Shown here: piece by piece, positions 1 to 12,243 of the stretch | Layout: every line of letters starts with the position of its first letter | Numbering within the stretch: position 1 is the stretch's first letter | Source: Venturia oleaginea | Lineage: Eukaryota > Ascomycota > Dothideomycetes > Venturiales > Venturiaceae | Reading direction: 5' to 3' | Length of the DNA stretch: 64,000 nucleotides | NCBI GenBank assembly: GCA_013176395.1 | Contig: JABMLP010000022.1 | Coordinates: forward strand, 558,001 to 622,000 | The notes under the pieces: generated by a model | Told to the model about the DNA's origin: nothing | What the model saw: only the letters and a program-made list of their open reading frames with translations | Databases searched by the model: none | Translations under genes and position numbers: made by a program

Positions 1-3000
1 GCTTCCAAAGAGATCCCTGTGTCCAAAGATGCCTCTCAAGTGCGGTACTTGAATGGTGGCACATCTGAAGAGGAAAAGAAATGGATCATGAAGGCTGCCA
101 AAAGCTCTGCTCGCGCGTCGAGCGGATTGAGTTTGTGGTTGCAAAATGCTTGGTCCGACTTCCTTGATCTTCTGAAGGTATGCGAGCTATAATGCAGAAA
201 AGAGCATCGTGCTGACTTGACCAGAACGCGGAGACTTTGGATATCACGATCATGATACTCGGGTACCTGTCCATGCATCTGACATTTGTTGCCCTCTTCT
301 TGTCCATGAGAAGATTGGGCTCAAATTTCTGGCTAGGCGCGACCGTTCTCATCTCCTCTTCGTTCGCCTTCTTGTTCGGTCTGATTGTGACGACTCGACT
401 TGGCGTTCCTCTCAATATGGTGCTGCTTTCCGAAGGTCTGCCGTTCCTGGTTGTGACCGTTGGCTTCGAAAAGCCCATTATCCTCACCAAAGCCGTCCTG
501 GCCCATTCTCTGGACCGAAGACGAGTCAAAGCTGAGCCTGGAAACGATAAGTCTAATGCTGCACCGACTATACAGTATGCTGTCCGAACAGCTGTCAAGG
601 AATGTGGCGCCGATATTGTTCGAGACTATGTGGTTGAGATTGCAATTTTGGTGGCTGGAGCTGCATCTGGTGTGCAAGGCGGTCTTCGTCAATTCTGCTT
701 CCTCGCTGCATGGATCCTGTTCTTTGACTGCATACTTCTTTTCACGTTCTACACATCCATACTCACCGTTAAACTGGAAATCAACCGCATTAAGCGCCAT
801 GTTCAACTCCGCAAAGCTCTCGAGGACGATGGCGTCAGCCGCAAAGTCGCCGAAAACGTTGCAGCCAGCAACGATGCCTCGAACACATTAAATAGCAACC
901 CCAGCGAAACACCCATTTTCGGAAAGAAGGCAGGCGATACCAGCATTCCTCGATTCAAGGTCCTCATGGTCACAGGCTTTGTATTGATCAATGTCCTCAA
1001 TCTTTGCACAATACCGTTCAGAAACAGTGCCTCGCCAGTCCTCTCAAGCCTTTCCAGTGTCGTGATGCAACCTCCTATGGATCCTTTCAAAGTCGCCGGC
1101 AGTGGTCTAGACCGCATCCTTTCAAATGCACAACAAAAGGAGCGATCCACCATTGTCACTGTCCTTCCTCCAATCAAATATGAGCTTGAGTATCCATCAG
1201 TTCATTACGCGTCTGGTCAAAGCGAGGGTGGTTTATTTGACACTCAATTCGCCGACCAGATGCTAGGCGGCAGAGTAGTAGACAGCGTTTTGAGAAGCTT
1301 CGAGGATCCTGTCTTGAGCAAGTGGATCGTCATAGCTCTGGTAATGAGTCTGGTGATGAATGGCTACTTGTTCAATGCTGCACGATGGACCATCAAGGAG
1401 CCAGCACAGCCTGATCAGCCACCCAAGGCAAATGAGATGATGGTCGCCCCATCCTCAACCAATCTCAATCTCGCCAGGCAACCTCAAAGAGAGGCACACC
1501 CTTCCCACACCACCGAGGCAAGCGATTCTAACGAGTCTGAAGACGGTGGCCTAACAATGAAGGCTCCCTCGAACACGCAACCGACGTTGGCAGGCAGTCG
1601 AACAAGACAACAATGCGAAGATGCGCTCAAGGCGAAGCTAGCTCCACAACTTCTCGACGAAGAACTGATCGATCTTTCCGTAAGAGGTCTGATACCTGGT
1701 TACGCATTAGAAAAGACTCTTGGCGACATGACTCGAGCCGTCAAGATTCGACGAGCAGTTATTTCTCGCACTCACGCAACAAGAGAGACCTCGGGTCTTT
1801 TGGAATCCTCCAAATTGCCATATAAACACTACGACTACGAGCGTGTACACGGTGCTTGCTGCGAGAACGTCATTGGTTATTTGCCCCTTCCAGTCGGTGT
1901 CGCCGGTCCCATGATGATTGACGGTCAGAACTACTTTTTGCCAATGGCAACAACGGAGGGTGTTTTGGTTGCAAGTACAAGCCGAGGCGCAAAGGCCATC
2001 AATGCTGGTGGAGGTGCACAAACCGTTATCACTGGTGATGGAATGACCCGTGGCCCTTGCGTAAGCTTTGAAAGTGTCCGCCGAGCAGGGGAAGCCAAAA
2101 ATTGGCTCGACTCTGAGGCTGGCACAAAAGTCATGCGCGATGCCTTCAACTCCACCAGTCGCTTTGCTCGTCTCCAAAGTATGAGAACTGCTCTTGCAGG
2201 CACTTATCTCTATATCAGGTTCAAAACAACAACCGGTGATGCCATGGGCATGAACATGATTTCCAAGGGCGTTGAACATGCATTGAAGATCATGTCCACC
2301 GAGGCTGGTTTCGATGACATGGCTATTGTCTCCGTGTCTGGTAACTACTGCACGGATAAGAAGGCAGCAGCCATCAACTGGGTCGATGGGCGAGGCAAGA
2401 GTGTCGTGGCTGAAGCCATCATCCCCGAAAAAATCGTTCGAACCGTCCTCAAAAGTAACGTCGACGCTCTTGTCGAACTCAATATCTCGAAGAACCTCAT
2501 TGGATCAGCGATGGCAGGTAGCATTGGTGGAAACAACGCCCATGCCGCCAACATTGTCGCTGCAATTTTCCTGGCCACAGGGCAAGATCCAGCACAGGTC
2601 GTTGAAAGCAGCAGTTGTATCACCATTATGAAGAAGTAAGTCTTTAATCATTACTTTCATTGATCAGGAATTGACATGTATATAGTGTGGGCGGTAATCT
2701 GCAGATCTCCGTTTCTATGCCTTGTATCGAGGTTGGCACCATCGGCGGCGGAACCATTCTGGAGCCTCAATCTGCCATGCTCGATCTACTTGGTGTGCGA
2801 GGCCCACATCCCACAACCCCTGGTGATAACGCCAGACAGCTTGCCCGCGTCATCGCTGCAGGTGTTCTTGCCGGAGAGCTGAGTCTCTGCTCGGCTCTTG
2901 CGGCCGGTCATCTCGTACAGGCTCACATGGCGCACAACCGTAGCGCCGCCCCAAGTGCTGCTCCAAGTCGAGCGACTACTCCGACACCGGGCGGACGACC

Positions 3001-3079
3001 TGGCAACCAAACCCCGACCACGCTGGCCATGACCACTATGAAGGAAAATGCGCTCAAATTTACTAGCGAGCGGAGGTAG
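1..3079 (+). CDS. HMG1: 3-hydroxy-3-methylglutaryl-CoA reductase (5' end outside window)
   Basis: This enzyme reduces HMG-CoA to mevalonate with NADPH at the ER membrane, the committed step of sterol/isoprenoid synthesis. Model: join(<1..177, 225..2635, 2686..3079), 993 residues visible, with introns at 178-224 and 2636-2685; every junction keeps frame. The N-terminal part has hydrophobic segments of the sterol-sensing region (for example after [15 protein letters not shown]), then a Ser/Thr-rich linker. The catalytic domain is complete: [27 protein letters not shown] with the catalytic Glu, [11 protein letters not shown] for cofactor binding, GTIGGGT, and [13 protein letters not shown] with the catalytic His and the Ser normally phosphorylated. 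The C-terminus ends SERR. The first transmembrane helices and the start codon lie upstream of base 1. No lesions seen; identity is very secure. Confidence 0.96.
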
Positions 3080-4374
3080 TCTTTGACCCTGTTGCGTTCA
3101 GCGCCCGGGGTCTTTGCATGACTTGAATTGATAACATTTCTTCTTCTTCTAGAGTCGCCTTCACACTACATAGCCCTAAGTTAGGACAGCGGCATTTGCG
3201 TCGAGACGTGTGGGGATGTATAATTTTCCGAGAGATAGATTTATACCCATTACTCGGTTCTGGGTTTCAACTGCGGCTATTTATTTCCGTCTGCGCTGTC
3301 TCCGTCTTAGACTTGTAAATGTTTTGTTCGGGAGAAGGCTATAGAGGCGCCGTGCATTGAAACTTGAGTCTGTTTTGACATTACTAATCCGTTTGTGACT
3401 ACCCGATTGCTTTGTAAATTTGTTGTCTGTCTATCTATGTGAGTCAGAATTCTTGGGATTTGGTGAGCATGCGTTTCGACAAAGTAGATTGTGTATTTCA
3501 CTTTTTCTGGCTTTTGCAGGAATCGATGAAGTGATATTCCGTACGATACTGGCCTGTTAGTATGAAGAGGAGGTCCATACAGTTAACTATCCTACGACAT
3601 AGGAAAGCGAAGTATACCAATACAGTCTTGAGACAGACAACTAATTCGAGTAAGAGTGAGTGTCAATTGTGTGTTAGCTAAGAGGGTTGAACCCGCTGGA
3701 TTGGGTGAGATTAGGGCATGGGCATTGGTTTTGGTATTTATTGGTGGGTGGGGTAAGTTGCGCGGGGAATACGCGTTGTGCTTTTGGTTGCTTATTAATC
3801 GTTATTTGTTTGTGAAAGATGGATTTATGGGGTTTGGGGTAGTGCATGAGGGATGGGATGGGATGGGATGGGGACGCGACTGGGATGGATGGTGGGGAGG
3901 AGCTAGGCTTTGAAGATGACTCTGTTGATTTGTAAGGGGAGTGTTGAGAACTCGTATGGTTTTGGTGGGGTGGGGGGGGGGAATAGGGACCTTAGAGATT
4001 ATGGCAAGTATTGATCTGGCGATGCATAATGTCAAAGTTCGTACTGTTTGTTGCGTTTTGATTCGGGGATTGGTGGCGAGCTTGTGGGTACTCTATGTAT
4101 TTCGCTGGATGCTAGGATATTTGACCTCACTATTAGTTGATTAATGAGTCTATCAACTTTATCTAGCCTATGGAAGTCATTAAGTCGTAAATGTCATTGA
4201 CCTTCAAAAAGTTCCCCTTTTTAATTTCAAAAACTCCATTGCCCAATCATTCTTACCAGCCATCCCAACCGCACTTTTATTCGCTTGCTCACTAAAGCTG
4301 GATATTCGGGTCTTGATTATGAGATGGAGCGGATGCCCAAGATCCCACCCACACCTGGTCCAAGGACAGACATT
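3080..4374. other. intergenic, no gene seen
   Basis: 3' flank of HMG1 followed by GT-rich sequence with a short GGGAT repeat near 3850-3880 and a G run near 3970. ORFs here are short and look non-coding. Confidence 0.6.
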
Positions 4375-6338
4375 TCATCCGCTCTTCTTGCTGCGGGTCT
4401 CCCACTCGTAATCACTAGAAGCGGTCTTGTAAATGCCAACAACACGAGTTTCAGTGCTCACTAGTTCCCCCAGACTACTAACACCCTCACCAGTTCTCCC
4501 AGGCTCCAAAGCGGCAGACAAAAGTGCAGTGATACCCATCTGAGCCTGGACCTCACCGACCTCCGGCGTCGAAGTGACAACACGGATAGCTGCTAGCATG
4601 AGTGCGAGTCCGATTATGCTATATAACAAGACGAGGCAACCAAGACTGATGAAATCCGATCGACGGACAGCGGTGATGGTGGAGAACTTCTGTGTGACAG
4701 GGATTTGTTCCATGATGCCTGCACTGCTGGAAATAGCGAGTTTGGCGAAGGATTCAGCCCAATTGTGTGCCAGATTTTCGGTGGTAGCGGATTGGAGAGT
4801 GCGGGCGTTGAATTCAGTGGTGAGATCTTCTAGGTCGAAGCCCTCGTAGCCGTCAATCATGCCTAAATGTGATTAGCTCAGTTCTCACGCTCTCTACGAA
4901 GCATAACCATTCACGTACCGGGAAAAGCTGGGCCAAAGATCATCTTGGAGGTTGCAGGATCTGCCGGTTTTATCGTTTGTGGGATGTATTCCTCGCCAAG
5001 TTTGAGGTAGTCCACTTCCCAGACAGTAGTCTCGCAATGCATCACGGTGGACAAGAAACTGCTCGTAGGATCGACACCGAAGTCTGTACTGTTGCCAAAC
5101 TGCTTGAACATTCCCATCGGACCTTCGACCTTTGCAGCGACGACCCAGACGACAGCATTGCCGTGGAGGACTAGATGCTGGGACGGTGGAATCGTCAGTG
5201 AAGTGCTGAAGTTGCCATCAAATTCATGGTCTGAGCAATTCCAGGATTGGGCGGTAACCTCACACTCGGTGCCAATGTCTTTGAACCATGTCGATACACC
5301 ATAGGTCCTGGCAGTGAAGAAGGATTCCTTCGAGGCGCGTGTGTCAGCCAGGATCATGACTGACTCAGTGTGGAATTCGGGAAGACCCTTGAAATCCAAG
5401 CGCACAATTTTGTTCTGTTGAGAGAGGCCTTTCATCGTGAGTACGGGGTCCGAGTTGTTGCCACCATGAAGATCCATTCTAGTCTGACAAATACTAGACC
5501 CGGATGCTTGAAGACAATCGGGAACCAATGCTCGACCGTAGTTCGTGGTGCCAGTTTCAACGGCATAGCTCGATGGCATCTCCAATCCGCGCGTGTGCGC
5601 GCAGACAGTAAGACTGCAAGCAACAATCGCAGCGCTATCCACAAATTAGTGTGTCGAGCATCATGGCGAGTAGTACATAATGACCGACCTGAACACGATT
5701 GCAGAAGAGAACGCCACGGCAATCTTTGCGATCATTCTTCCGCGGGTTCCTCGGTTGAAGGCGTCACGCCACGCTTGGAACCAGGCAAGTGGACTGCCAG
5801 TGAGAGCTCTGAGAATTGTCGAAAGGTTCCGCGGGCATGGTAAGTCACCACTGTCACCGAGCTCGGTGTTGATAAGCAGATCATGGGCAAGTACGAAGGA
5901 GTATAACTTGAGATGGCATCGGACCAGTACGATGCTGGACAGGCTGGCTAGGAAGGTGACGGTGAAAATAGCGGAAGTTGGGACATTGCGGAGGAAGATG
6001 TAGTCTTTCGATGGCAAGTTGCCCACTTTGAGCGATTTCAATTCGAAGAGAAGAGTCAGAACGAGGAAGGAAACCGCAATGCCACTCATTAGAATGTTAA
6101 CAAGCGCGCCCTGTCCGAGGATAGTCTGCCATTGGCCGGGGATGTGCTTCATTGTTCCGTGTCCTCCCTTGATAGTGTGCAAAGACTTGTCGATCTTTTC
6201 ATTCTCTACTGAGCCGTCGTGACTCAAGCAGGAGCTTGCTGCCATGCCGTCTTTGGCTTCGATAGCCATGCCGGATTCGAGGTCTGAGGTAGTTGTTGCT
6301 GGAGTAGCCATGTTGGACTGCTGATGCAGTGTGGTCAT
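4375..6338 (-). CDS. unrecognised fungal multi-pass membrane protein
   Basis: I do not recognise this family with certainty. Model: complement(join(4375..4862, 4919..5613, 5689..6338)), 610 residues; both introns are GT..AG and keep frame. The N-terminus is hydrophilic. Hydrophobic segments follow around LMSGIAVSFLVLTLLFEL, SAIFTVTFLASLSSIVLV and IAKIAVAFSSAIVF, then a long presumably extracytoplasmic region with several cysteines (CAHTRG, DCLQASGSSIC, ECEVTAQSWNC), and a last helix around LVLLYSIIGLALMLAAIRV. The layout (TM helices, a large loop, one TM, short tail) resembles DUF3176-type fungal membrane proteins, but that is only an analogy. A second Met nine codons in could also be the start. 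No lesions seen. Confidence 0.75.
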
Positions 6339-7455
6339 CTGATTTTGAAGTGAGTAAGTGTGTGTGTGACGTACACCGAAGAGGGTCTGATGGGATCAAG
6401 AAGAAAATTTATCAGATATAAGGAGACGAGACTAAACATAAATAGCAAAGAAGTTGACATAGTTACACACTTACACACATTAGGGCTCTACGCCGCTTCT
6501 GCAGCTGTTCCGCTTCAGAGCAATGATTCGCAATCTTGCGTTACAGCATACGGCCACTTCTTGTGTCTACGAGAACTGTTTGCTTTGCGAATTAGGTTAT
6601 CTCGGTAACATGCTGGAAAAGGCGGCCAGCCAGAATTGTCAGGCGACAAACTTCCTGAAGACTTTCAGTGGTCAACGTGTTGCACTATCGCTCAATCTTC
6701 TCATCCATCAGCTGAGCAGATCTTTCGTCCAAGCCAATCATCTTCTTGATTCGGGATAACACAAAGTGATCGATATACCGGCAGTAAGCGGGGAACTTAT
6801 ATGGCTATCTTGTGTCACTGCTGAAGCTACACCTCTTGTACATCCAGTGAACTTGATTGCGTCAGCCACGACTTACCGAAGGAAATAAAGTACCCAAATT
6901 AATTCTGGTAGCACGACTTAGTCGACTTATCATCTTTGTGTAGCTGTGACATTGAATCATCCATGCTTTGAGGAGGTTCCTCCTTAGATTGGATAGGCCG
7001 TTCTACTGTTAAAAGAGCCATGAATTCTTCGCCATCGTTGGGAGCTTGGATAAGTTTGCTTCATCGAGGCCATTCAAAGTGAAGTGTGGTAGACCATCCA
7101 TGTCTTCAGCTGTGGTGGAAACAGAGGGCAACAACCGTCGAATACGACAGGACGTAGCCGTTCGAATATCAGCTCATGAAAACAGAGGCCATCGAGACCA
7201 AGAAAGGGTTACAGCGATGGGCAAAGTAAGATGAGGACTACTTGTGTTTGCGGCGACGTTCAGCCGATTACATGAGCTCTTTGTACTGCTCGTGGTCAGC
7301 CAAGTTCTATCGTCGTCGAAATGGATAGATGCATCTGAGTCGCCTGGTTCCTCCATACATGCTTTCATGAAGGCAGAACCAGAGCAGGACTTATCCGCAT
7401 GCCTCCGGCAGATCTGGTAACGAATAAGATGTAGTGATCTAGCATATTATATGTA
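6339..7455. other. intergenic between membrane-protein gene and pogo element
   Basis: AT-richer sequence with only short ORFs; nothing recognisable. It ends at the TA target duplication (7454-7455) of the transposon. Confidence 0.55.
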
Positions 7456-9302
7456 AGGTGTTCCACCACCGAGCTGGTCAACCCACCGAGCTGGTCAGTT
7501 TCTGCCAAGACGACCAACTCCCTCATTAACACGATATGTCTCAACAACAAAATGCGCAATTATCTAACAGAGAAGGCAGAATTCAGCTTGCCCTTTCTGC
7601 CTATAACACCCACCAATTCCGAAGCCTCCGGCGCGCTGCTGAAGCGTTTGATGTATCTCCTTCAACATTGACTAGCCGATACAACGGAATCACGTATCGC
7701 CTAGATACTCGCAACGCCCAACACAAGCTCACTACGACTGAAGAGCAGACAATTGTCCAATACATCCTCGACCTCGATTCGCGAGGATTCGCGCCCCGGC
7801 TGTGTGAGGTGGCAGATATGGCGGATAAACTACTAGGTGTACGCGGTGGAGAGCCAGTAGGGAAAAACTGGGCTGAGAGGTTTATAACGCGCTCAGATGA
7901 GCTCAAGATGGCCTTCAATCGAGCTAAGGATAGGCAGAGGATACTACAGGAAGATCCAGAGATTATTGGCGCGTGGTTCAAGCTCGTTGCAGACACTAAG
8001 GCAAAGTACGGCATCCACGACGAGGATACGCACAACTTTGACGAGACTGGCTTCCAGATGGGCGTTATTGGGTCAATGAAGGTCGTCACAGCTTCTGAAA
8101 GACATACACGGCCTAATTTGATCCAGCCAGGCGATCGCGAGTGGGTTACAGTTATCCAGAGCATCTGCGCCGCTGGGTATGCGACCCCGCCATTCATTAT
8201 CTACAGAGGACGCCTTCACATCTCTGCATGGTATGAGGAGGCAGATATACCACGGAATTGGAAGCTCTCGGTCTCTGAGAACGGCTGCACAAACAACGCG
8301 CTTGGTCTTGAGTGGTTGAAGCACTTTGACGCGTATACAAAGGCGCGTCAAGTGGGGGGGTATAGGCTGCTCATCTTGGACGGCCATGAGAGCCATCTCA
8401 ACCAGGATTTCAAGGACTACTGCCTCGAACATAAGATCATAACGCTCTATATGCCACCTCATTCATCGCATATCCTCCAGCCGCTTGATGTGGTCTGCTT
8501 CTCGCCGTTGAAGTGCAAGTACTCTCAACGAGTTCGAGACTTGGCACGCCGACGCGTCTACCATATCAACAAAGAAGGCTTCCTCCCAGCCTTCAAAGAC
8601 GCGTTTTTCGACGTGTTTACAGGAGAGATCTGTCGAAAGGCTTTTGAGATGGTAGGGCTAGTCCCTATCAACGCGGAGGTGGTAATGGATCGCCTTGAAG
8701 TACGGCTACGTACCCCACCAGCACCCTCACCGCAGGAGACGCCGTGGCAGTCGAAGACTCCAGCAATACTCATGAATTTGGATCCCAATCCAAGCTCGTA
8801 AGCGAGTCCTTTACTCGGTCACCAGTTACTGCGCAGGCAGGCTTTTCCCAGCTTGTCAAGGGCGCTGAATTGATGCTACACCAAAACGCTCTACTTGTTG
8901 CGCGCAACCGCGAGCTTGAAGAGCAATTGGCAGTAATGACAAAGCAAAAATCGCGCAAAAGGAAGTGGATCCAGCAAGGTGTACTATAGAGTATGGGACT
9001 GTAGCAGCGCAGGTAGCTGCCGAGGCGTCTGTCGCGCCTCAGGGATCAAAGAAGGCTCGTGGTAGTGGTGGTCAAGAAATAGCCCGACCAACTCAACGGC
9101 GCTGTAGGAACTGCGGCGCAACTGGGCATAATGCGCGAACTTGTAAAAAAGATATCGAGATATCATCTGAATCAGATAGCAGCACGACGGACTTAGAATC
9201 TATTGTTAATAGCGATTAAATTGAAGAGTCGTAACATGAGTTGGTCGTGCCAAGCCTTTTTGACCAGCTCGGTGGGTTGACCAGCTCGGTGGTGGAACAC
9301 GT
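7456..9302 (+). mobile_element. Fot1/pogo-type DNA transposon, decayed copy (family A, copy 1)
   Basis: An 1,847-bp Tc1/mariner-superfamily element. The terminal inverted repeats are about 42 bp with one mismatch at position 2. Each contains two tandem copies of a CACCGAGCTGGTCA-like subrepeat, presumably the transposase binding sites. TA flanks both ends (7454-7455 and 9303-9304), as expected for TA target duplication. It encodes one transposase in the plus direction, broken by two frameshifts, so this copy should be non-autonomous. A closely related copy begins at 62376. Confidence 0.93.
7536..9219 (+). pseudogene. pogo/Fot1 transposase, two frameshifts
   Basis: The first reading frame runs 7536-8801 from a good ATG. 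It holds the N-terminal helix-turn-helix region (QFRSLRRAAEAFDVSPSTL), a CENP-B-like second DNA-binding part (GKNWAERFITR), and a DDE_1 nuclease core with three acidic blocks: HNFDETGFQ, LILDGHESH and LQPLDVVCF. Compared with the intact copy at 62456, one base is missing near 8764 and another near 8981. These push the coiled-coil-like tail and the CX2CX4HX4C zinc knuckle (CRNCGATGHNARTC) into two other frames, ending at 9219. The losses truncate the product after the nuclease core. Confidence 0.9.
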
Positions 9303-9428
9303 TAAAGTAATATAGACAGGAAAAGATCCTGGATTCTCAGAGCAATTACGCAAAATTTAATGGTGATTGATGGTCATTCGATGGATAACTGATGGTTCGA
9401 CGTTATCTCATACTCCTAAATCAGACCC

Positions 9429-9530
9429 TCTGTTTGCTCTGTTGGGGCTGTGCGACTACGCACGGCCGACTTCGTACAACTGTTTGCTCTGTTGTGGCTG
9501 TGCGACTACGCACGGCGACTTCGTATATCT
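9429..9530. repeat. 50-bp direct repeat, two copies
   Basis: The phrase TGTTTGCTCTGTT begins at 9431 and again at 9481, followed in both by GGCTGTGCGACTACGCACGG, so a unit of about 50 bp is duplicated in tandem with few mismatches. No coding meaning is visible. The surrounding 9303-10065 has no recognisable gene. Confidence 0.8.
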
Positions 9531-10065
9531 GCAGTGGTTGCGGAGTGGCTAGTAGGGGCTATGATTGATTGAGATCTGGAAGTATAGCACAGCCACACCC
9601 TATCAAAAAGAAGCAACCACGAAAACAGAGCGTCTGATTGATGAGAAAACAATGGATCGATAAAGAAGTTCAAGTTCAGATTCCATCACATGGACCTCGA
9701 GCTTTTTGCAATTGTAATCTAACTACATTTAATTCGGATTGCCAGTATAAAATGGTGTCTGCGACCAGGCTTAGCTCGGCCCTCAGTCGCCCATGTCGTT
9801 TATATCGTTTGAGTTCGCTTGAGTTCGCGGGTATCTTACAATAGCTGGGACAAGCAGATGAACACCGGACGGCTATAGCTCATCGATTTGTGCAGTCAGG
9901 TTTTACAGCTTGGAATATTTCAATTCTAATGATCAGCCTCTTTACTTGCAGGTGGCTTTGAGCTGCTCGTATGTGAAGGTGGGCGTGCCTTGGATAGCTG
10001 TCTCGATCGTCTCTTTTGTACCCTGCAAAATCGAGCTTTTGTCAATCGCATGCCTGTAAGGGAAT

Positions 10066-11174
10066 CTAGAAAACAACAGCCATTATTTTAGTAGCTCTCC
10101 CTGCTTGCATCGCGTCAAACATTTCCGGAAGCTCCTCGAGCTTGCGAAACTCGATCTCCGGAATGATATAATGTTTGCATATATGAAATCCACGGCTTTC
10201 ATCATGCGTTGCGGGATGCCACCACTTGCGGCCTTTATTCTGTATAACCCCAGGAAAAGGTCCGTAGGATTGACGGTCAAGTCGCCCTTGGAAAGACCAC
10301 TGACCATGAGCAAACCATTTACCCTCAGCACATGTGAGGCAGCGGCATAGGCAGCATCGCCATCGGAGAAGACAGCCACGGCGTGGGCTCCACCCTTCGT
10401 CAAGTCCTTCAGCTGTCGGATATAGTCCTTGCTGAACCGCGAGTTAAAGACAGCATCAGCTCCCTGCTTCTTGACTACGTCAAACGTAGCGTCGTTGGTG
10501 TCGATCCCGATAACATTGAGACCCATCTTCTTCGCGTACTGCGTGGCTAGTTGACCAAAACTGCCACAGCCAACGACTGCAAGCCATTGATCAGGCTTAA
10601 GCTCGCAGCTATCGACTGCATTGAACGCTGTTATTCCGGCACAAAAGATAGGGGCTATTGGATAATCAGAGCTCGATTTAGATTCCCGGTAGCACATACC
10701 TGCTTTGGTCAAGTCCATGCTCTCTGGAAGCTTTGTTAGATTCTGCCAGTCTTCCACCGCATACTCAGCGAAGAAGCCATCGGCCGTGAAGCCTTGCGTC
10801 TTCTGCTTGCCAGAGTAGCAAAGCAGGTTGTGTGTGAGACAACCCTTGCATTCGAAACAGCAACCAATTATGTATCCACATCCGACGTGGTCTCCACAGC
10901 GAAACCTTTGCCCTTTGCTGTGGGATGCACCTTTGTGATGATGCCAACGCCTTCGTGGCCAAGAGTAATAGAGGGTCCATCTGTTCGACTATGATGCATA
11001 AGATCGTAGTGGCACAGAGAGGCTGACGAGACTTTGATGAGGACTTGGCCGAGGCCTGGCTCGGAAATAGGTACCTCATTGATAACCACCCTCTTGTTTG
11101 TCTAGTAATTGCATCAGCTTCGGGTTCACGCAAACATGTAGCGCTCTTACATTGTCCCATTGTCCGGCCTTCAT
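10066..11174 (-). pseudogene. zinc-dependent alcohol dehydrogenase, frameshifted
   Basis: A medium-chain zinc alcohol dehydrogenase of the Adh1-like type (NAD-dependent interconversion of alcohols and aldehydes). The order is N-terminal MKAGQWDN, the active-site strand SASLCHYDLMHH (catalytic-zinc Cys), GHEGVGIITKV, a structural-zinc stretch IIGCCFECKGCLTHNLLC, and the NAD fold VVGCGSFGQLATQYAKKMG. Two introns can be placed: one after QWDN, and one at about 10655-10699 (GTATGT..AATAG), which restores AAPIFCAG. Two frameshifts cannot be explained by introns: near 10895 (one base lost before GDHVGCGY) and near 10165 (before IPEIEFRKLEELPEMF). The last stop is at 10066-10068. An upstream in-frame Met at 11306 exists, but MKAGQWDN is the usual family start. 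Sequencing error is the alternative, but the neighbouring genes are also broken. Confidence 0.85.
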
Positions 11175-12243
11175 ATTGAGTACCTCTTGATCGCTAAATT
11201 TGCCTGGTATGAGAAAAAATGCTTCCCTTCGACTACACGAAACGACCTGAAGATCAGTCTTAAGTCTTTTCAATGAGATAACACAGCCAGCCTTAGATTG
11301 ACTCATGTGCGTATTTCCCTATAGCCAGCATGATAAGCACACCATAAGAACAATGGTGGTTGGAAGGCGGAGTAAATTGCCATACTGCTACTCCCCAACG
11401 GATAACCTTTGTCGCAGGCGCATCTGTCCCAAATGACGACCTAAGCGAGGCCATAGTGATCTTTGCCATAGACCCAGCGGATTATTGAGGCTTCTGGTCA
11501 CAGAAACACAACCGATTACGAGGCGAGTAGGTAAGAAAAGGACCTGAAGCGGCCTGAAGCACTGTCCTCGAGACAGGATGCTGGAAATCGGGGCTCATCC
11601 AGACTGAGATGGATAGCGAGGTGTTTCAAGTGGCTCTAGCATGGGAACCTCGGAAAGCATGTGAAGCAGCTCAAAGGACGCGAAAGAAATACGGCAACGA
11701 CGATATTTGGGTGAGTGAGTGTCGAATGCAGTCATTCCACTGAGGCTTGAATTCTTTAACACGTGATTGACACCGCTACTGCGACTTGGATTTCCTTATT
11801 CTTCTCCTATCAAATTTATTTTGCAATTAATTCGAAGAAGAGGAACAAGAAGAGAAAGGGCTCCGAGATGCGTTGTAACATTGTATTTTTTCCAACTTCC
11901 GAGGTGGCTCAGTCTAGTTCGACTGCAGACTACAGTCAGCACTATGATTGGACCGCATTTCCTTTCCCTCAAAGGCTGAAATATCGCTAGCCTCGCAAAC
12001 GCTCCCGAAGCTGATTCAAGAGAACCCCAATCCCCAGATTTGACAGCAGCGAAACATCAAAGGACTCCTCACCAACGAATGATCATAATTCGTAAAGGGG
12101 GATCTCAAAACAAATGCTCCACAGGCTTAGTAGGCACCTTCCGCAAGAGTCAGCACACCTGGAGTATATCTCCAGCGAGAAAAAGGATCTGTAGGGCTTC
12201 GTATCTTACCACTCAAACCTACTACATATCAAATACCAACCCA
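11175..12243. other. intergenic between ADH and AtuA pseudogenes
   Basis: About 1.07 kb with no supportable gene; ORFs are short and lack motif content. It likely held the promoters of the two divergent genes. Confidence 0.5.
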